A stretch of 5,539 bases of DNA from Candidatus Saliniplasma halalkaliphilum (lineage in GTDB: Archaea > Thermoplasmatota > Thermoplasmata > Halarchaeoplasmatales > Halarchaeoplasmataceae): NCBI GenBank assembly GCA_019594235.1, contig JAFDTG010000097.1, positions 1 through 5,539 of the forward strand, read 5' to 3'. The notes beneath the pieces were generated by a model. It ran no database searches and was not told where the DNA came from. It saw only the letters and a program-made list of their open reading frames with translations. This document shows, in pieces, positions 1 through 4,764 of the stretch (position 1 is the stretch's first letter; the number at the start of each line of letters is the position of its first letter). A program made the translations under genes and the position numbers.

Positions 1-30
1 ACGTCGTTCGTAATGAGAAGATGTTTAACA

Positions 31-127
31 GACGCTGATCGTAGGGTTTTTCGGAGTGACTCGAGCGTGGGTATTATCCCTCTGGACAGTGGGGAGAGCT
101 GACGGCGTTCGGATTATGATCGGCGTC
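31..127 (+). ncRNA. Candidate structured RNA closed by a 14-pair stem
   Basis: Positions 31-44 pair with 114-127 over 14 consecutive positions, three of them G-U wobbles. The enclosed loop is about 69 nt and includes a small GGG-tattat-CCC hairpin at 69-80. The block from about 30 to 140 is clearly richer in G+C than the AT-rich sequence around it, a common mark of functional RNA in AT-rich archaea. The strand is chosen because the wobbles fit plus-strand RNA; on the minus strand they become A-C mismatches. No match to tRNA, SRP RNA, RNase P or a box C/D guide was recognised. It could instead be the end of a gene or element cut by the left edge of the window. Confidence 0.33.
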
Positions 128-277
128 AGGTCGAGAGGCATGGTAAGGTATAAATTCACCGAAAAAATACCCCAAGGCAAAATGGGAGAAGAAAAAATTA
201 ACAACGCAAATGCGGATTTAAAACAGTTTTTTACAAAAATCAAGCCAATTCAAAGGGGTGTGTGTTTTAAGGTGTTT

Positions 278-430
278 TTAGAAGTGCAATACTTCGTTAA
301 GTTCTTCTTTTACTCTTTCGAATTTGGGAACTTTATCTAAGAAACTTTCTAGATCTCTTTTCCATGTATTTTTCAAAGAATTTGATTATGAATCATATTC
401 GTTGCGAGATTTGGCGAGAATTTAGTTTTA
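278..430 (-). pseudogene. Decayed C-terminal coding remnant, family unknown
   Basis: The last 32 codons (376 down to 278) read as a plausible charged amphipathic helix containing TWKRDLESFLDK and FERVKEELNEVLHF, ending in TAA. The same frame continues upstream as about 13 more sense codons but is broken by an in-frame TAA at 386-388. A TTG at 374-376 could in principle start a 32-residue peptide, but no SD lies before it. I read this as the tail of a longer, degraded gene. The composition resembles the C-terminal helices of transposases or HEPN-type proteins, but no family is recognised. An overlapping plus-strand frame is less protein-like. Confidence 0.3.
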
Positions 431-500
431 TTATAATGTAGTATATAATTTTTAAATATAGGATTTTACTTCTTTAGTTTCCTTCAGAATCCTTATCTGT

Positions 501-525
501 TCCGGCATATTCCGGCATATTCCGG
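501..525. repeat. 10-bp tandem repeat, 2.5 copies
   Basis: The unit TCCGGCATAT occurs exactly twice (501-510, 511-520), followed by TCCGG (521-525). The period is close to one DNA helical turn. Replication slippage is the simplest cause, and no function is evident. Confidence 0.85.
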
Positions 526-622
526 TAAAATTCCTATCGCTTCTTTTAATTGAGATATATAAAAAACATTATTCAAATCCCATCATTACAACTCAAATAT
601 TTCCTTAGTTCTTTCCGGAAAT

Positions 623-647
623 AATTTCCGCTAAATTTCCGCTAAAT
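623..647. repeat. 11-bp tandem repeat, 2.3 copies
   Basis: The unit AATTTCCGCTA occurs exactly at 623-633 and 634-644, followed by a partial AAT. It lies just after the palindrome TTCCGGAA (613-620). It shares the TTCCG core with the 501-525 repeat but has a different unit length. Confidence 0.8.
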
Positions 648-674
648 CTACTGGAAAAATTCTATTTTTTCATC

Positions 675-703
675 GATATCGGGAATTTGATTCCCGAAAT
701 ATC
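675..703. repeat. GGAAT-TTG-ATTCC hairpin with conserved AA bulge
   Basis: The inner stem CGGGAAT (680-686) pairs with ATTCCCG (690-696) around a TTG loop. Two unpaired A residues (697-698) follow. An outer stem then joins GATAT (675-679) to ATATC (699-703). The hairpin at 4250-4276 has the same loop, the same GGAAT/ATTCC core and the same AA bulge, but different outer bases that still pair. The shared architecture with compensating changes suggests selection on structure or common descent as a small palindromic element. Confidence 0.6.
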
Positions 704-738
704 ACAAGAGCTCTGCTCGAGTAAGAGGCAGAAAATTG

Positions 739-1222
739 TTATTTTTCCACTAAAACATAAACAGTTGTTTTATCGCTTTTTCCTTTCCTTTCCAAAATGT
801 CTTTTTCACATAGATCCTTCAAATCACTGCGGGCTGTTCGTTGACTGATATCAAACATCTCAGCGTATTCTGAACTTGTGATATTTTCACTTTCCCTAAG
901 ATATTTTAGTATTTCTTCTTGTCTATCGTTTATATCTATTTCTGATAGGTATTCTTCTGTTAATTTGGATTTTCTAAAAGTCACAACTATGCTTGTTCCA
1001 GTATCCCTAAACTCAGGTTCAGGTATACCATGTTCAATACAATCTTCAACCATATCTATAGTTCCTCGACCCCATTCTTCGATACGTGGGAATTTTGTGA
1101 AAAATTCCCCCTAATCACAAAATCGTACATGATTTTGTTCCTATACCCGATCAGAAAAAACATCTCAGCCAAGAGAGGGTTGAATGGTTTAGAGTCATGC
1201 TTTTCAATACCTCTTCAAATCA
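739..1222 (-). pseudogene. Truncated, frameshifted RecG-like/AlbA_2 regulator remnant
   Basis: This is the broken C-terminal third of a paralogue of the intact protein at 1257-2621. Reading leftwards, DLKR (about 1221-1210) shifts frame into HDSKPFNPLLAEMFFLIGY, the GHKL-ATPase motif region before the IEEWG box, ending near 1143. A 59-bp insert follows (1142-1084). Another frame then resumes with IEEWGRGTIDMVEDC and runs to TAA at 739-741, including VVTFRK and a C-terminal winged-helix (DINDRQEEI, SQRTARSDLKDL). The AlbA_2 domain and the N-terminal ATPase part are missing, and homology stops where the 11-bp tandem repeat begins. The last 104 codons from the ATG at 1053-1051 stay open and could yield a small winged-helix protein, but there is no good SD and homology runs through that Met. 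A decayed tandem duplicate is the better reading. Confidence 0.75.
1084..1142. mobile_element. 59-bp double-hairpin insert within the pseudogene
   Basis: The homologous family runs directly from ...LIGY into IEEWG.... Here 59 bp separate the two halves, which also explains the change of frame because 59 is not a multiple of three. Nearly all of the insert is palindromic: GGGAATTTT (1088-1096) pairs with AAAATTCCC (1101-1109) around GTGA, and ACAAAATC (1117-1124) pairs with GATTTTGT (1131-1138) around GTACAT. The first hairpin has the GGAAT...ATTCC core seen at four other sites in the window. GTAT occurs at both edges and may be a short target duplication, but four bases are weak evidence. It may be a miniature palindromic element moved by proteins encoded elsewhere. 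Confidence 0.5.
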
Positions 1223-1225
1223 CAA

Positions 1226-1256
1226 GTTGGGATAAAGTTGGGATAAAGTTGGGATA
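1226..1256. repeat. 11-bp tandem repeat, 2.8 copies
   Basis: GTTGGGATAAA occurs at 1226-1236 and 1237-1247, then GTTGGGATA at 1248-1256. It fills the gap between the truncated end of the pseudogene and the stop codon of the intact paralogue (1257-1259). It may mark the junction where the duplicated gene lost its 5' part. Confidence 0.9.
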
Positions 1257-2621
1257 TTAGGTAAAAGTATATTCTGTTCCCCTTTTGGCTCCTGTTTTCT
1301 TTATGATTCCCCTTTCAATTAGATCCTTCAAATCCTTTCTTAAAGTTTCCCTACTGACATCTGGGAACATTTCCTGGAGGTTTCCACTTTTAATTGACTT
1401 ATGTTCTTTAAGGTATTCAATCGCCTCTTTCTGCCTGTCATTCAAATCTTCGAGGATTTCTTCATCAATAGGATATTTTCTAAAAGTTACCACTAAACTA
1501 TCAGTGACCTCTTCAAATAATGGCTCAGGAAGACCTCTCTCAACACATTTTTCGATAATCCTATTTGTTCCTGTTCCCCATTCCTCTATATATTTGGCCA
1601 AAAAGAAGCATCTCCCGATTGATGGATTTCTCAAGATTGATCTATGTTTCTTCTTCAAATCCTCAACTTTTAAAGGGTCTGGTAAAGGTCCACATCCCCA
1701 TACCTCCAATCTATCATCGAAGATCCTGACCTGAACTTTACTGCTCACTCTATAATCTCTATGACAAATCGCGTTAGTGATAGCCTCTCTAATAGCTTCG
1801 ATAGGATATTCCCATTTCTCGATTCTTTCAGTTCCTTTGATCTCAGCTTCCAATTTTATGTGCTCTTTTACGAACTCTAAAGAGTCGTTTCTCTGTTCGA
1901 TTATGTCTCCATCAAAAGTTTTCATATCTATGAATGTAGTTGGTTTCGTTCCTTTAAACCTAGCACATTTTGTCTCCGCCTGAGAAAAAAATCTTTGAGG
2001 ATTCTTACCAAATAGAAGTATACATGCATTGATAGGTCTACCGTTTGAAAGGAGTTTTAGTCTTTTTAAAGCGTCTTTTAGGGAAATTTTTGGATCGATA
2101 TCTAAATCCCTATTATTTTTAGTCCTTTTGAGAAACTCCTTGACCTTCTCCTCATCGATATCGTCTAACATGGCTTCCTCGCATATTTGTTCATCCCAGG
2201 AGGTTTTTTCACCTGAGTTTTTAGCAAGATTTCTGATCTCAGAGGATTTTAATTTGTGTGTGCTCTTCCCGACTCTCTTGTAAGCATTGCCTCTATAGAA
2301 TACGGGTTTTTCTTGACTTTCGTTTACTTCGATGATAACCACATCTTTCCCATCGATGTTTTCCGTGTTTATCGATGGGTATATCTTTGGATCTGTGTGC
2401 TGTTTTATCCTGTTGGCCAACTGTTCTAGAGTGTTCTCACCCAATTCGACTCCCTTGATCTCTCCTGAATCCGTTACTCCTATGATGAGAGTGCCGCCGT
2501 TGGCATTGGAAAAGCTGGATATCGTTTTACCTATAGGTTCAGATAGACTCAAAGACTCCTTGAACTCTACCTCGGCAGATTCTCCTTCGTGGATCAATTC
2601 TTTCAATCTTTCCTGTTCCAT
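1257..2621 (-). CDS. AlbA_2 (Schlafen-like)/RecG-like ATPase regulator
   Basis: This is a 454-residue cytoplasmic protein. Residues about 12-130 form an AlbA_2 (Schlafen-type, formerly AAA_4) domain, with AEVEFKES near 17-23 and the hallmark NANGGTLIIGV at 40-49. Residues about 275-385 form the RecG-like GHKL ATPase module, with an N-box-like EAIREAITNAICHRDY (275-290), DDRLEVWG (302-309), and the NPS...IEEWGTG stretch (332-351). Residues about 390-454 are a C-terminal winged-helix (LNDRQKEAI, VSRETLRKDLKDL). Such proteins are often labelled RecG-like or transcriptional regulator, but there is no helicase domain. DNA-binding regulation or a defence-like role is plausible, and the substrate is unknown. 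ATG at 2621 is the first possible start after an in-frame stop. An AGGTGAT SD lies about 15 nt upstream, rather far. It sits 56 bp downstream of the nuclease-fusion gene on the same strand, so co-transcription is possible. Confidence 0.9.
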   Translation of the reverse strand: MEQERLKELIHEGESAEVEFKESLSLSEPIGKTISSFSNANGGTLIIGVTDSGEIKGVELGENTLEQLANRIKQHTDPKIYPSINTENIDGKDVVIIEVNESQEKPVFYRGNAYKRVGKSTHKLKSSEIRNLAKNSGEKTSWDEQICEEAMLDDIDEEKVKEFLKRTKNNRDLDIDPKISLKDALKRLKLLSNGRPINACILLFGKNPQRFFSQAETKCARFKGTKPTTFIDMKTFDGDIIEQRNDSLEFVKEHIKLEAEIKGTERIEKWEYPIEAIREAITNAICHRDYRVSSKVQVRIFDDRLEVWGCGPLPDPLKVEDLKKKHRSILRNPSIGRCFFLAKYIEEWGTGTNRIIEKCVERGLPEPLFEEVTDSLVVTFRKYPIDEEILEDLNDRQKEAIEYLKEHKSIKSGNLQEMFPDVSRETLRKDLKDLIERGIIKKTGAKRGTEYTFT

Positions 2622-2677
2622 GTTCTCTATACCAACATCACCTTTTCCTTTTAATCAATTTCGCCTGATAAGTTTCA

Positions 2678-3643
2678 TTATTCAAATTCGTAGTATGCAT
2701 GGCGGTTAAATACTGCTAGATGAATCTTGTCCTCTGGGATGGAAGTGCGTTTCTGGATGGCTTTCTTGTAGAGGTAAAGTTGAGATGTATGACGTTCCGG
2801 GCTGTTGAGGTTTGGTTTATAGTCTAAGATGTAGAGGTTGTCGTACCTGATCTGTACGAGGTCTATGTGGCCGGTTATTGGTTCGTCTACGTCTAAGGAA
2901 GTCTCTTGTGGGTTTATGAACACAGGTAATTCAGTGCAGATGGTTGTGGAGTCGTTTATGAGAAAAAAATCCTCTACGGTATTATGAGGTGATTTATCTG
3001 AGTTCTTGGGTTGGGAATTGAAAGCTAGTTGGGTGAGTTCTGTGGTTAAGTTATTCTTCTCTTTAGTTTCTACATCATGATCTATATCTAGTGAAGAGCA
3101 GCGTGGACCTTCTAAGAAGATTTTTCTTGGTAATGATCTTTCTATCCAATTTATGTATCGGCGTAGTTCTGAGCGTTGTTTGGAATGTATGTTCAGCTTT
3201 AGGTGGTGATAGGTGAAGGGGTAGACCTGCTTATGCTGGAAATTGTGTGTTGTGGTCAAGTTGTCAGGATCTACATTGTAGTTCTTTCTGAGTTTGAGGA
3301 ATGTCAGAGTGTCTTCATAACGGTCGATCCAGGAATAAATGGTTCTTATAGGTGGAGAGTATTGATATCTTTTTCCAGTTTGCTTCTTAGCTTCTTTGAC
3401 TGAATGGCCTTTGTTGTATTGTTGAAGCGTGTAGAGAATGACGTTGATAGGATATTGAGTGTACGGTTCTTTCTTTTCGGAGAAATATTTCTCGCAAGAT
3501 TTGCAGTAATAGCGCTGTATTTTACCTGCTTGAGTATCTCTTTTTCCTGCCTTGACTGTGTTGTTTTCGTTGCAAGCAGGGCACTTGATCGTTTTAGAAC
3601 GGTTATGAGGTGAAGTATGTTCCTCTTCAGTTTTGCTAGTCAT
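2678..3643 (-). CDS. Zinc-ribbon/HTH protein fused to PD-(D/E)XK nuclease
   Basis: This is a 321-residue protein from the ATG at 3643. A TTG at 3676 would add 11 residues; neither start has a clear SD. The N-terminus is an InsA/COG3677-like zinc ribbon, CPAC...YYCKSC, with Cys at 21, 24, 47 and 50. An HTH-like region follows (about 66-110, with HSVKEAKKQT and PPIRTIYSWIDRY), as in the front half of IS1-type transposases. No DDE catalytic domain follows. After a linker, the C-terminus resembles Cas4/RecB-family PD-(D/E)XK nucleases: TELPVFI (Glu238), GHIDLV (Asp261), ILDYKPN (Asp274 and Lys276) and a QLYLY match to the QxxxY motif (Gln288 to Tyr292). I infer a metal-dependent DNA nuclease with a sequence-recognition module. 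Cas4-type Fe-S cysteines are not evident. The adjoining hairpin arrays make a mobile-element or DNA-processing role worth considering, but the substrate is unknown. Confidence 0.8.
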   Translation of the reverse strand: MTSKTEEEHTSPHNRSKTIKCPACNENNTVKAGKRDTQAGKIQRYYCKSCEKYFSEKKEPYTQYPINVILYTLQQYNKGHSVKEAKKQTGKRYQYSPPIRTIYSWIDRYEDTLTFLKLRKNYNVDPDNLTTTHNFQHKQVYPFTYHHLKLNIHSKQRSELRRYINWIERSLPRKIFLEGPRCSSLDIDHDVETKEKNNLTTELTQLAFNSQPKNSDKSPHNTVEDFFLINDSTTICTELPVFINPQETSLDVDEPITGHIDLVQIRYDNLYILDYKPNLNSPERHTSQLYLYKKAIQKRTSIPEDKIHLAVFNRHAYYEFE

Positions 3644-3709
3644 TAGGGAAACCCGATAGGGGCGATGTTTGATCAAATAATAATTTTTTTGGTCTGATGG
3701 ATTGGGGAG

Positions 3710-3726
3710 TTTAGACGAGGTCTAAA
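3710..3726. promoter_or_regulatory. Perfect 7-bp inverted repeat, possible operator
   Basis: TTTAGAC (3710-3716) and GTCTAAA (3720-3726) flank GAG. It lies between the leftward nuclease-fusion gene (ATG at 3643) and the rightward hairpin array whose putative promoter begins at 3772. A dimeric regulator could bind here, and the short spacer would also allow a hairpin in RNA. No protein is assigned. Confidence 0.35.
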
Positions 3727-3771
3727 AATCTTGACAGCATATAGAATGGGCAAGTGGGGCGTATGAGAGAG

Positions 3772-3835
3772 AAAAGTAGGTGAAAATTAGAATAGCAACG
3801 ATTCTATACAAACCAATCTATAATTCGACCTGCCA
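3772..3835 (+). promoter_or_regulatory. Conserved leader, copy 1: putative array promoter
   Basis: This block aligns without gaps to 5343-5406: 43 of 64 positions are identical, and 32 of the first 41. Shared segments are AAAAGTA, GTG, AATTAGAAT, TATACAAA, CGA and CTGCYA. Most differences in the first 41 positions are transitions. TTCTATAC (3802-3809) is TATA-like and lies about 25 bp before CTGCCA (3830-3835), the usual archaeal TATA-to-start distance. Both copies are followed by hairpins. I infer a promoter for a structured transcript running rightwards from about 3830. Confidence 0.5.
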
Positions 3836-3842
3836 CCTTTTT

Positions 3843-3860
3843 GGAGGAACGAGTTCCTCC
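3843..3860 (+). repeat. Hairpin: GGAGGAA / TTCCTCC
   Basis: A perfect 7-bp stem with a CGAG loop (3850-3853) is the first structure after the putative array promoter. The loop CGAG can alternatively pair with CTCG at 3862-3865, so the next hairpin may compete with it. Confidence 0.6.
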
Positions 3861-3864
3861 GCTC

Positions 3865-3889
3865 GTAGGAATTTAACAAAAATTCCTAC
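3865..3889 (+). repeat. GGAAT-type hairpin with 10-bp stem
   Basis: GTAGGAATTT (3865-3874) pairs perfectly with AAATTCCTAC (3880-3889) around AACAA. Its GGAAT/ATTCC core is shared with the hairpins at 680-696, 1088-1109, 3893-3913 and 4254-4270, while the bases outside the core differ in a pairing-preserving way. Confidence 0.65.
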
Positions 3890-3892
3890 TAA

Positions 3893-3913
3893 CTCGGAAT
3901 GTTAAATTCCGAG
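3893..3913 (+). repeat. GGAAT-type hairpin with 8-bp stem
   Basis: CTCGGAAT (3893-3900) pairs with ATTCCGAG (3906-3913) around GTTAA. It lies three bases after the preceding GGAAT hairpin and two bases before the next stem, so the structures are packed almost end to end. Confidence 0.65.
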
Positions 3914-3915
3914 AC

Positions 3916-3939
3916 TCGACAGATCATAGATGCTGTCGA
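3916..3939 (+). repeat. Hairpin: TCGACAG / CTGTCGA
   Basis: A 7-bp perfect stem continues, after a single bulged G at 3932, into ATC/GAT (3923-3925 with 3929-3931) closed by a three-base ATA loop. It has no GGAAT core and seems to belong to a different structural class. Confidence 0.55.
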
Positions 3940-3940
3940 T

Positions 3941-4002
3941 TGCATGCGAAGGACGGCAGACATCTGCTATCGTTCGCATGTGATCCATCTGCTGTCCTTC
4001 GC
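3941..4002 (+). repeat. GCAG-N4-CTGC hairpin with duplicated 3' arm
   Basis: CATGCGAA (3943-3950) pairs with TTCGCATG (3973-3980), enclosing an inner GCAG-ACAT-CTGC hairpin (3956-3967). The 3' arm is repeated 25 bp downstream: ATCTGCTATCGTTCGC (3962-3977) against ATCTGCTGTCCTTCGC (3987-4002), 14 of 16 identical. With the second copy, the 5' arm 3946-3960 forms a 15-pair stem with one G-T pair. The two folds are mutually exclusive, so this is either an RNA switch-like structure or the footprint of a partial duplication. Confidence 0.6.
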
Positions 4003-4068
4003 AAAAAATACCGCTAAAACTGCTACTTATCACACAAAAAATCAAAAGACTCTGACATAACTCTCTAA

Positions 4069-4079
4069 GGAGGTGATAC
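4069..4079 (+). promoter_or_regulatory. Near-perfect Shine-Dalgarno site
   Basis: AAGGAGGTGAT is complementary over at least ten bases to the 16S anti-SD sequence (ATCACCTCCT) and sits a few bases before the ATG at 4081. It is the strongest ribosome-binding site in the window and the main reason for calling the small ORF after it. Confidence 0.6.
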
Positions 4080-4080
4080 C

Positions 4081-4230
4081 ATGGTTTTGACTTACTGGGT
4101 TAGGGATGATCTGCTACCCTTTGCATGCGAAATTCGGCAGCTACCTGCTACCTTTTGCGAATTTGAGATGGGAGATGGAGATGACAAGATATTCGGCGGG
4201 AGACGGAACGTCACCCACTCAATCTTTTAG
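4081..4230 (+). CDS. Small ORF, 49 residues, behind a very strong SD
   Basis: ATG at 4081 is followed by 49 codons and TAG at 4228-4230. The peptide begins MVLTYWVRDDLLPF and ends RRNVTHSIF. It has no recognisable domain, signal peptide or membrane segment. The SD is nearly perfect and well spaced, so initiation is credible. However, codons 13-28 coincide with a repeat hairpin (4122-4164), and the stop codon lies inside another hairpin (4227-4248). Either a hairpin element inserted near the start of a real gene and left this stub, or the peptide is made within the structured transcript. It would be the only plus-strand gene here. No function is proposed. Confidence 0.4.
   Translation: MVLTYWVRDDLLPFACEIRQLPATFCEFEMGDGDDKIFGGRRNVTHSIF
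4122..4164 (+). repeat. Second GCAG-N4-CTGC hairpin element
   Basis: It begins with TGCATGCGAA, identical to 3941-3950. The inner hairpin is GCAG-CTAC-CTGC (4137-4148), followed by TACC, as TATC follows in the first element. The outer stem AAATTCG (4130-4136) pairs perfectly with CGAATTT (4158-4164). The inner stem and flanks are kept while the outer stem changes and still pairs, which supports a structural repeat family. A related ATCTGCTACC lies just upstream at 4109-4118. Confidence 0.55.
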
Positions 4231-4248
4231 GAAAGTTTACTTTCCTAA
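4227..4248 (+). repeat. Hairpin: TTAGGAAAG / CTTTCCTAA
   Basis: A perfect 9-bp stem closes around a TTTA loop (4236-4239). It overlaps the stop codon of the small ORF and is followed two bases later by a GGAAT hairpin. It could contribute to 3'-end formation, but no T-run follows. Confidence 0.6.
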
Positions 4249-4249
4249 G

Positions 4250-4276
4250 ATGTCAGGAATTTGATTCCTGAAACAT
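4250..4276 (+). repeat. GGAAT-TTG-ATTCC hairpin with AA bulge, second example
   Basis: CAGGAAT (4254-4260) pairs with ATTCCTG (4264-4270) around TTG. AA (4271-4272) bulges, and ATGT (4250-4253) pairs with ACAT (4273-4276). This is the architecture of 675-703 with different but still pairing stem bases. Confidence 0.6.
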
Positions 4277-4425
4277 ATGAAAGACGGTTGACAGAAAATG
4301 AGAATGTGATCACTGGATGTGATGAGAACTGCCGTATTTGATAATTGTTGGGAGATTAGAGGGATAGGCTGAGGTCTTTTTCTGATCGGATTTTAAGCTT
4401 TTTTCTAGTGAGTTTTGAGTAGGGT
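4277..4425. other. Interval with no gene recognised
   Basis: No coding frame, repeat or strong dyad was found between the end of the hairpin array and the stop codon of the HepT gene. A T-run at about 4399-4404 could end a rightward transcript, but no stem precedes it. Confidence 0.4.
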
Positions 4426-4764
4426 TTAAAGATTTTTTAATATTTTTTTAACCCCATTTTTTAATTCGGGGATATCATTCTGGATCGTTTCCCACACCGC
4501 ATCTATATCTACACCGAAATACCCATGTATCAATTTATCTCTCATACCGGCAATATCCTTCCAAGGTATATCCGGATGTTCATTTCTAGTTTCTTTAGAG
4601 AGGTGCTTAGCAGCTTCACCTATTATCTCGATATGTCGGATCACTGCCGCTTGCACAAGTTCATTATCCTTGAAATCTTTTCCATTTATTCCCTTTGTAA
4701 AATCTTCGATCTTCGCGATCGAATCCAAAATGTGATTCAGATAGACCTTATCGTCTTTGCTCAT
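4426..4764 (-). CDS. hepT: HepT-like HEPN ribonuclease toxin (DUF86)
   Basis: The 112-residue, all-helical, soluble product matches the HepT/DUF86 family in length and motif. RDKLIHGY (75-82) is the RX4HXY signature, with Arg75 and His80 as the RNase active-site pair and Tyr82 as the residue AMPylated by the partner antidote. The conserved VIRHIEIIGEAAKHL helix (41-55) precedes it. In characterised systems HepT cleaves RNA, including tRNA in one case, and is silenced when MntA adds AMP to the tyrosine. The start ATG overlaps the stop of the upstream mntA-like gene in an ATGA junction, so translation is probably coupled. All key residues are present, so it is likely active. Confidence 0.93.
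   Translation of the reverse strand: MSKDDKVYLNHILDSIAKIEDFTKGINGKDFKDNELVQAAVIRHIEIIGEAAKHLSKETRNEHPDIPWKDIAGMRDKLIHGYFGVDIDAVWETIQNDIPELKNGVKKILKNL

Larger units (their letters stand above)
431..738. other. Gene-free interval with short tandem repeats and a hairpin
   Basis: No convincing coding frame is visible on either strand. The interval is strongly AT-rich and contains two short tandem repeats (501-525 and 623-647), a GGAAT-type hairpin (675-703), and a weaker inverted repeat (TCTGC at 712-716 with GCAGA at 728-732) just past the stop codon of the following pseudogene. Because that pseudogene reads leftwards, the last two structures lie immediately downstream of it and could act in 3'-end formation, but no T-run follows on that strand. 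Confidence 0.6.

Noticed and set aside
1..102. Frame 1 open from the left edge to TGA at 100-102, as the tail of an off-window gene
   Set aside because: Only 33 codons with no recognisable motif, overlapping the 14-pair stem. It cannot be told from chance without upstream sequence.
25..243. Minus-strand frame of 72 codons
   Set aside because: It lies antisense to the GC-rich block, with no SD and no family resemblance. The translation looks like a chance hydrophobic/proline frame.
56..340. Plus-strand frame of 94 codons with a GTG start
   Set aside because: It runs across the structured GC-rich block and then across the better minus-strand remnant. The last third is phenylalanine-rich antisense to a charged helix, there is no SD, and no family is recognised.
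1285..2709. Several plus-strand frames opposite the AlbA_2/RecG-like gene
   Set aside because: They are antisense shadows: serine/phenylalanine-rich translations opposite a well-supported gene.
2678..3643. A complete IS1-type insertion sequence
   Set aside because: The zinc ribbon and HTH are present but the DDE domain is replaced by a PD-(D/E)XK nuclease. No terminal inverted repeats or target duplications were found around the gene.
3841..4280. Integron attC sites or IS200/IS605 ends
   Set aside because: The conserved attC RYYYAAC/GTTRRRY boxes were not seen and no HUH (Y1) transposase, TnpB or tyrosine integrase is in the window, though hairpins of REP type remain possible if such a gene lies elsewhere.
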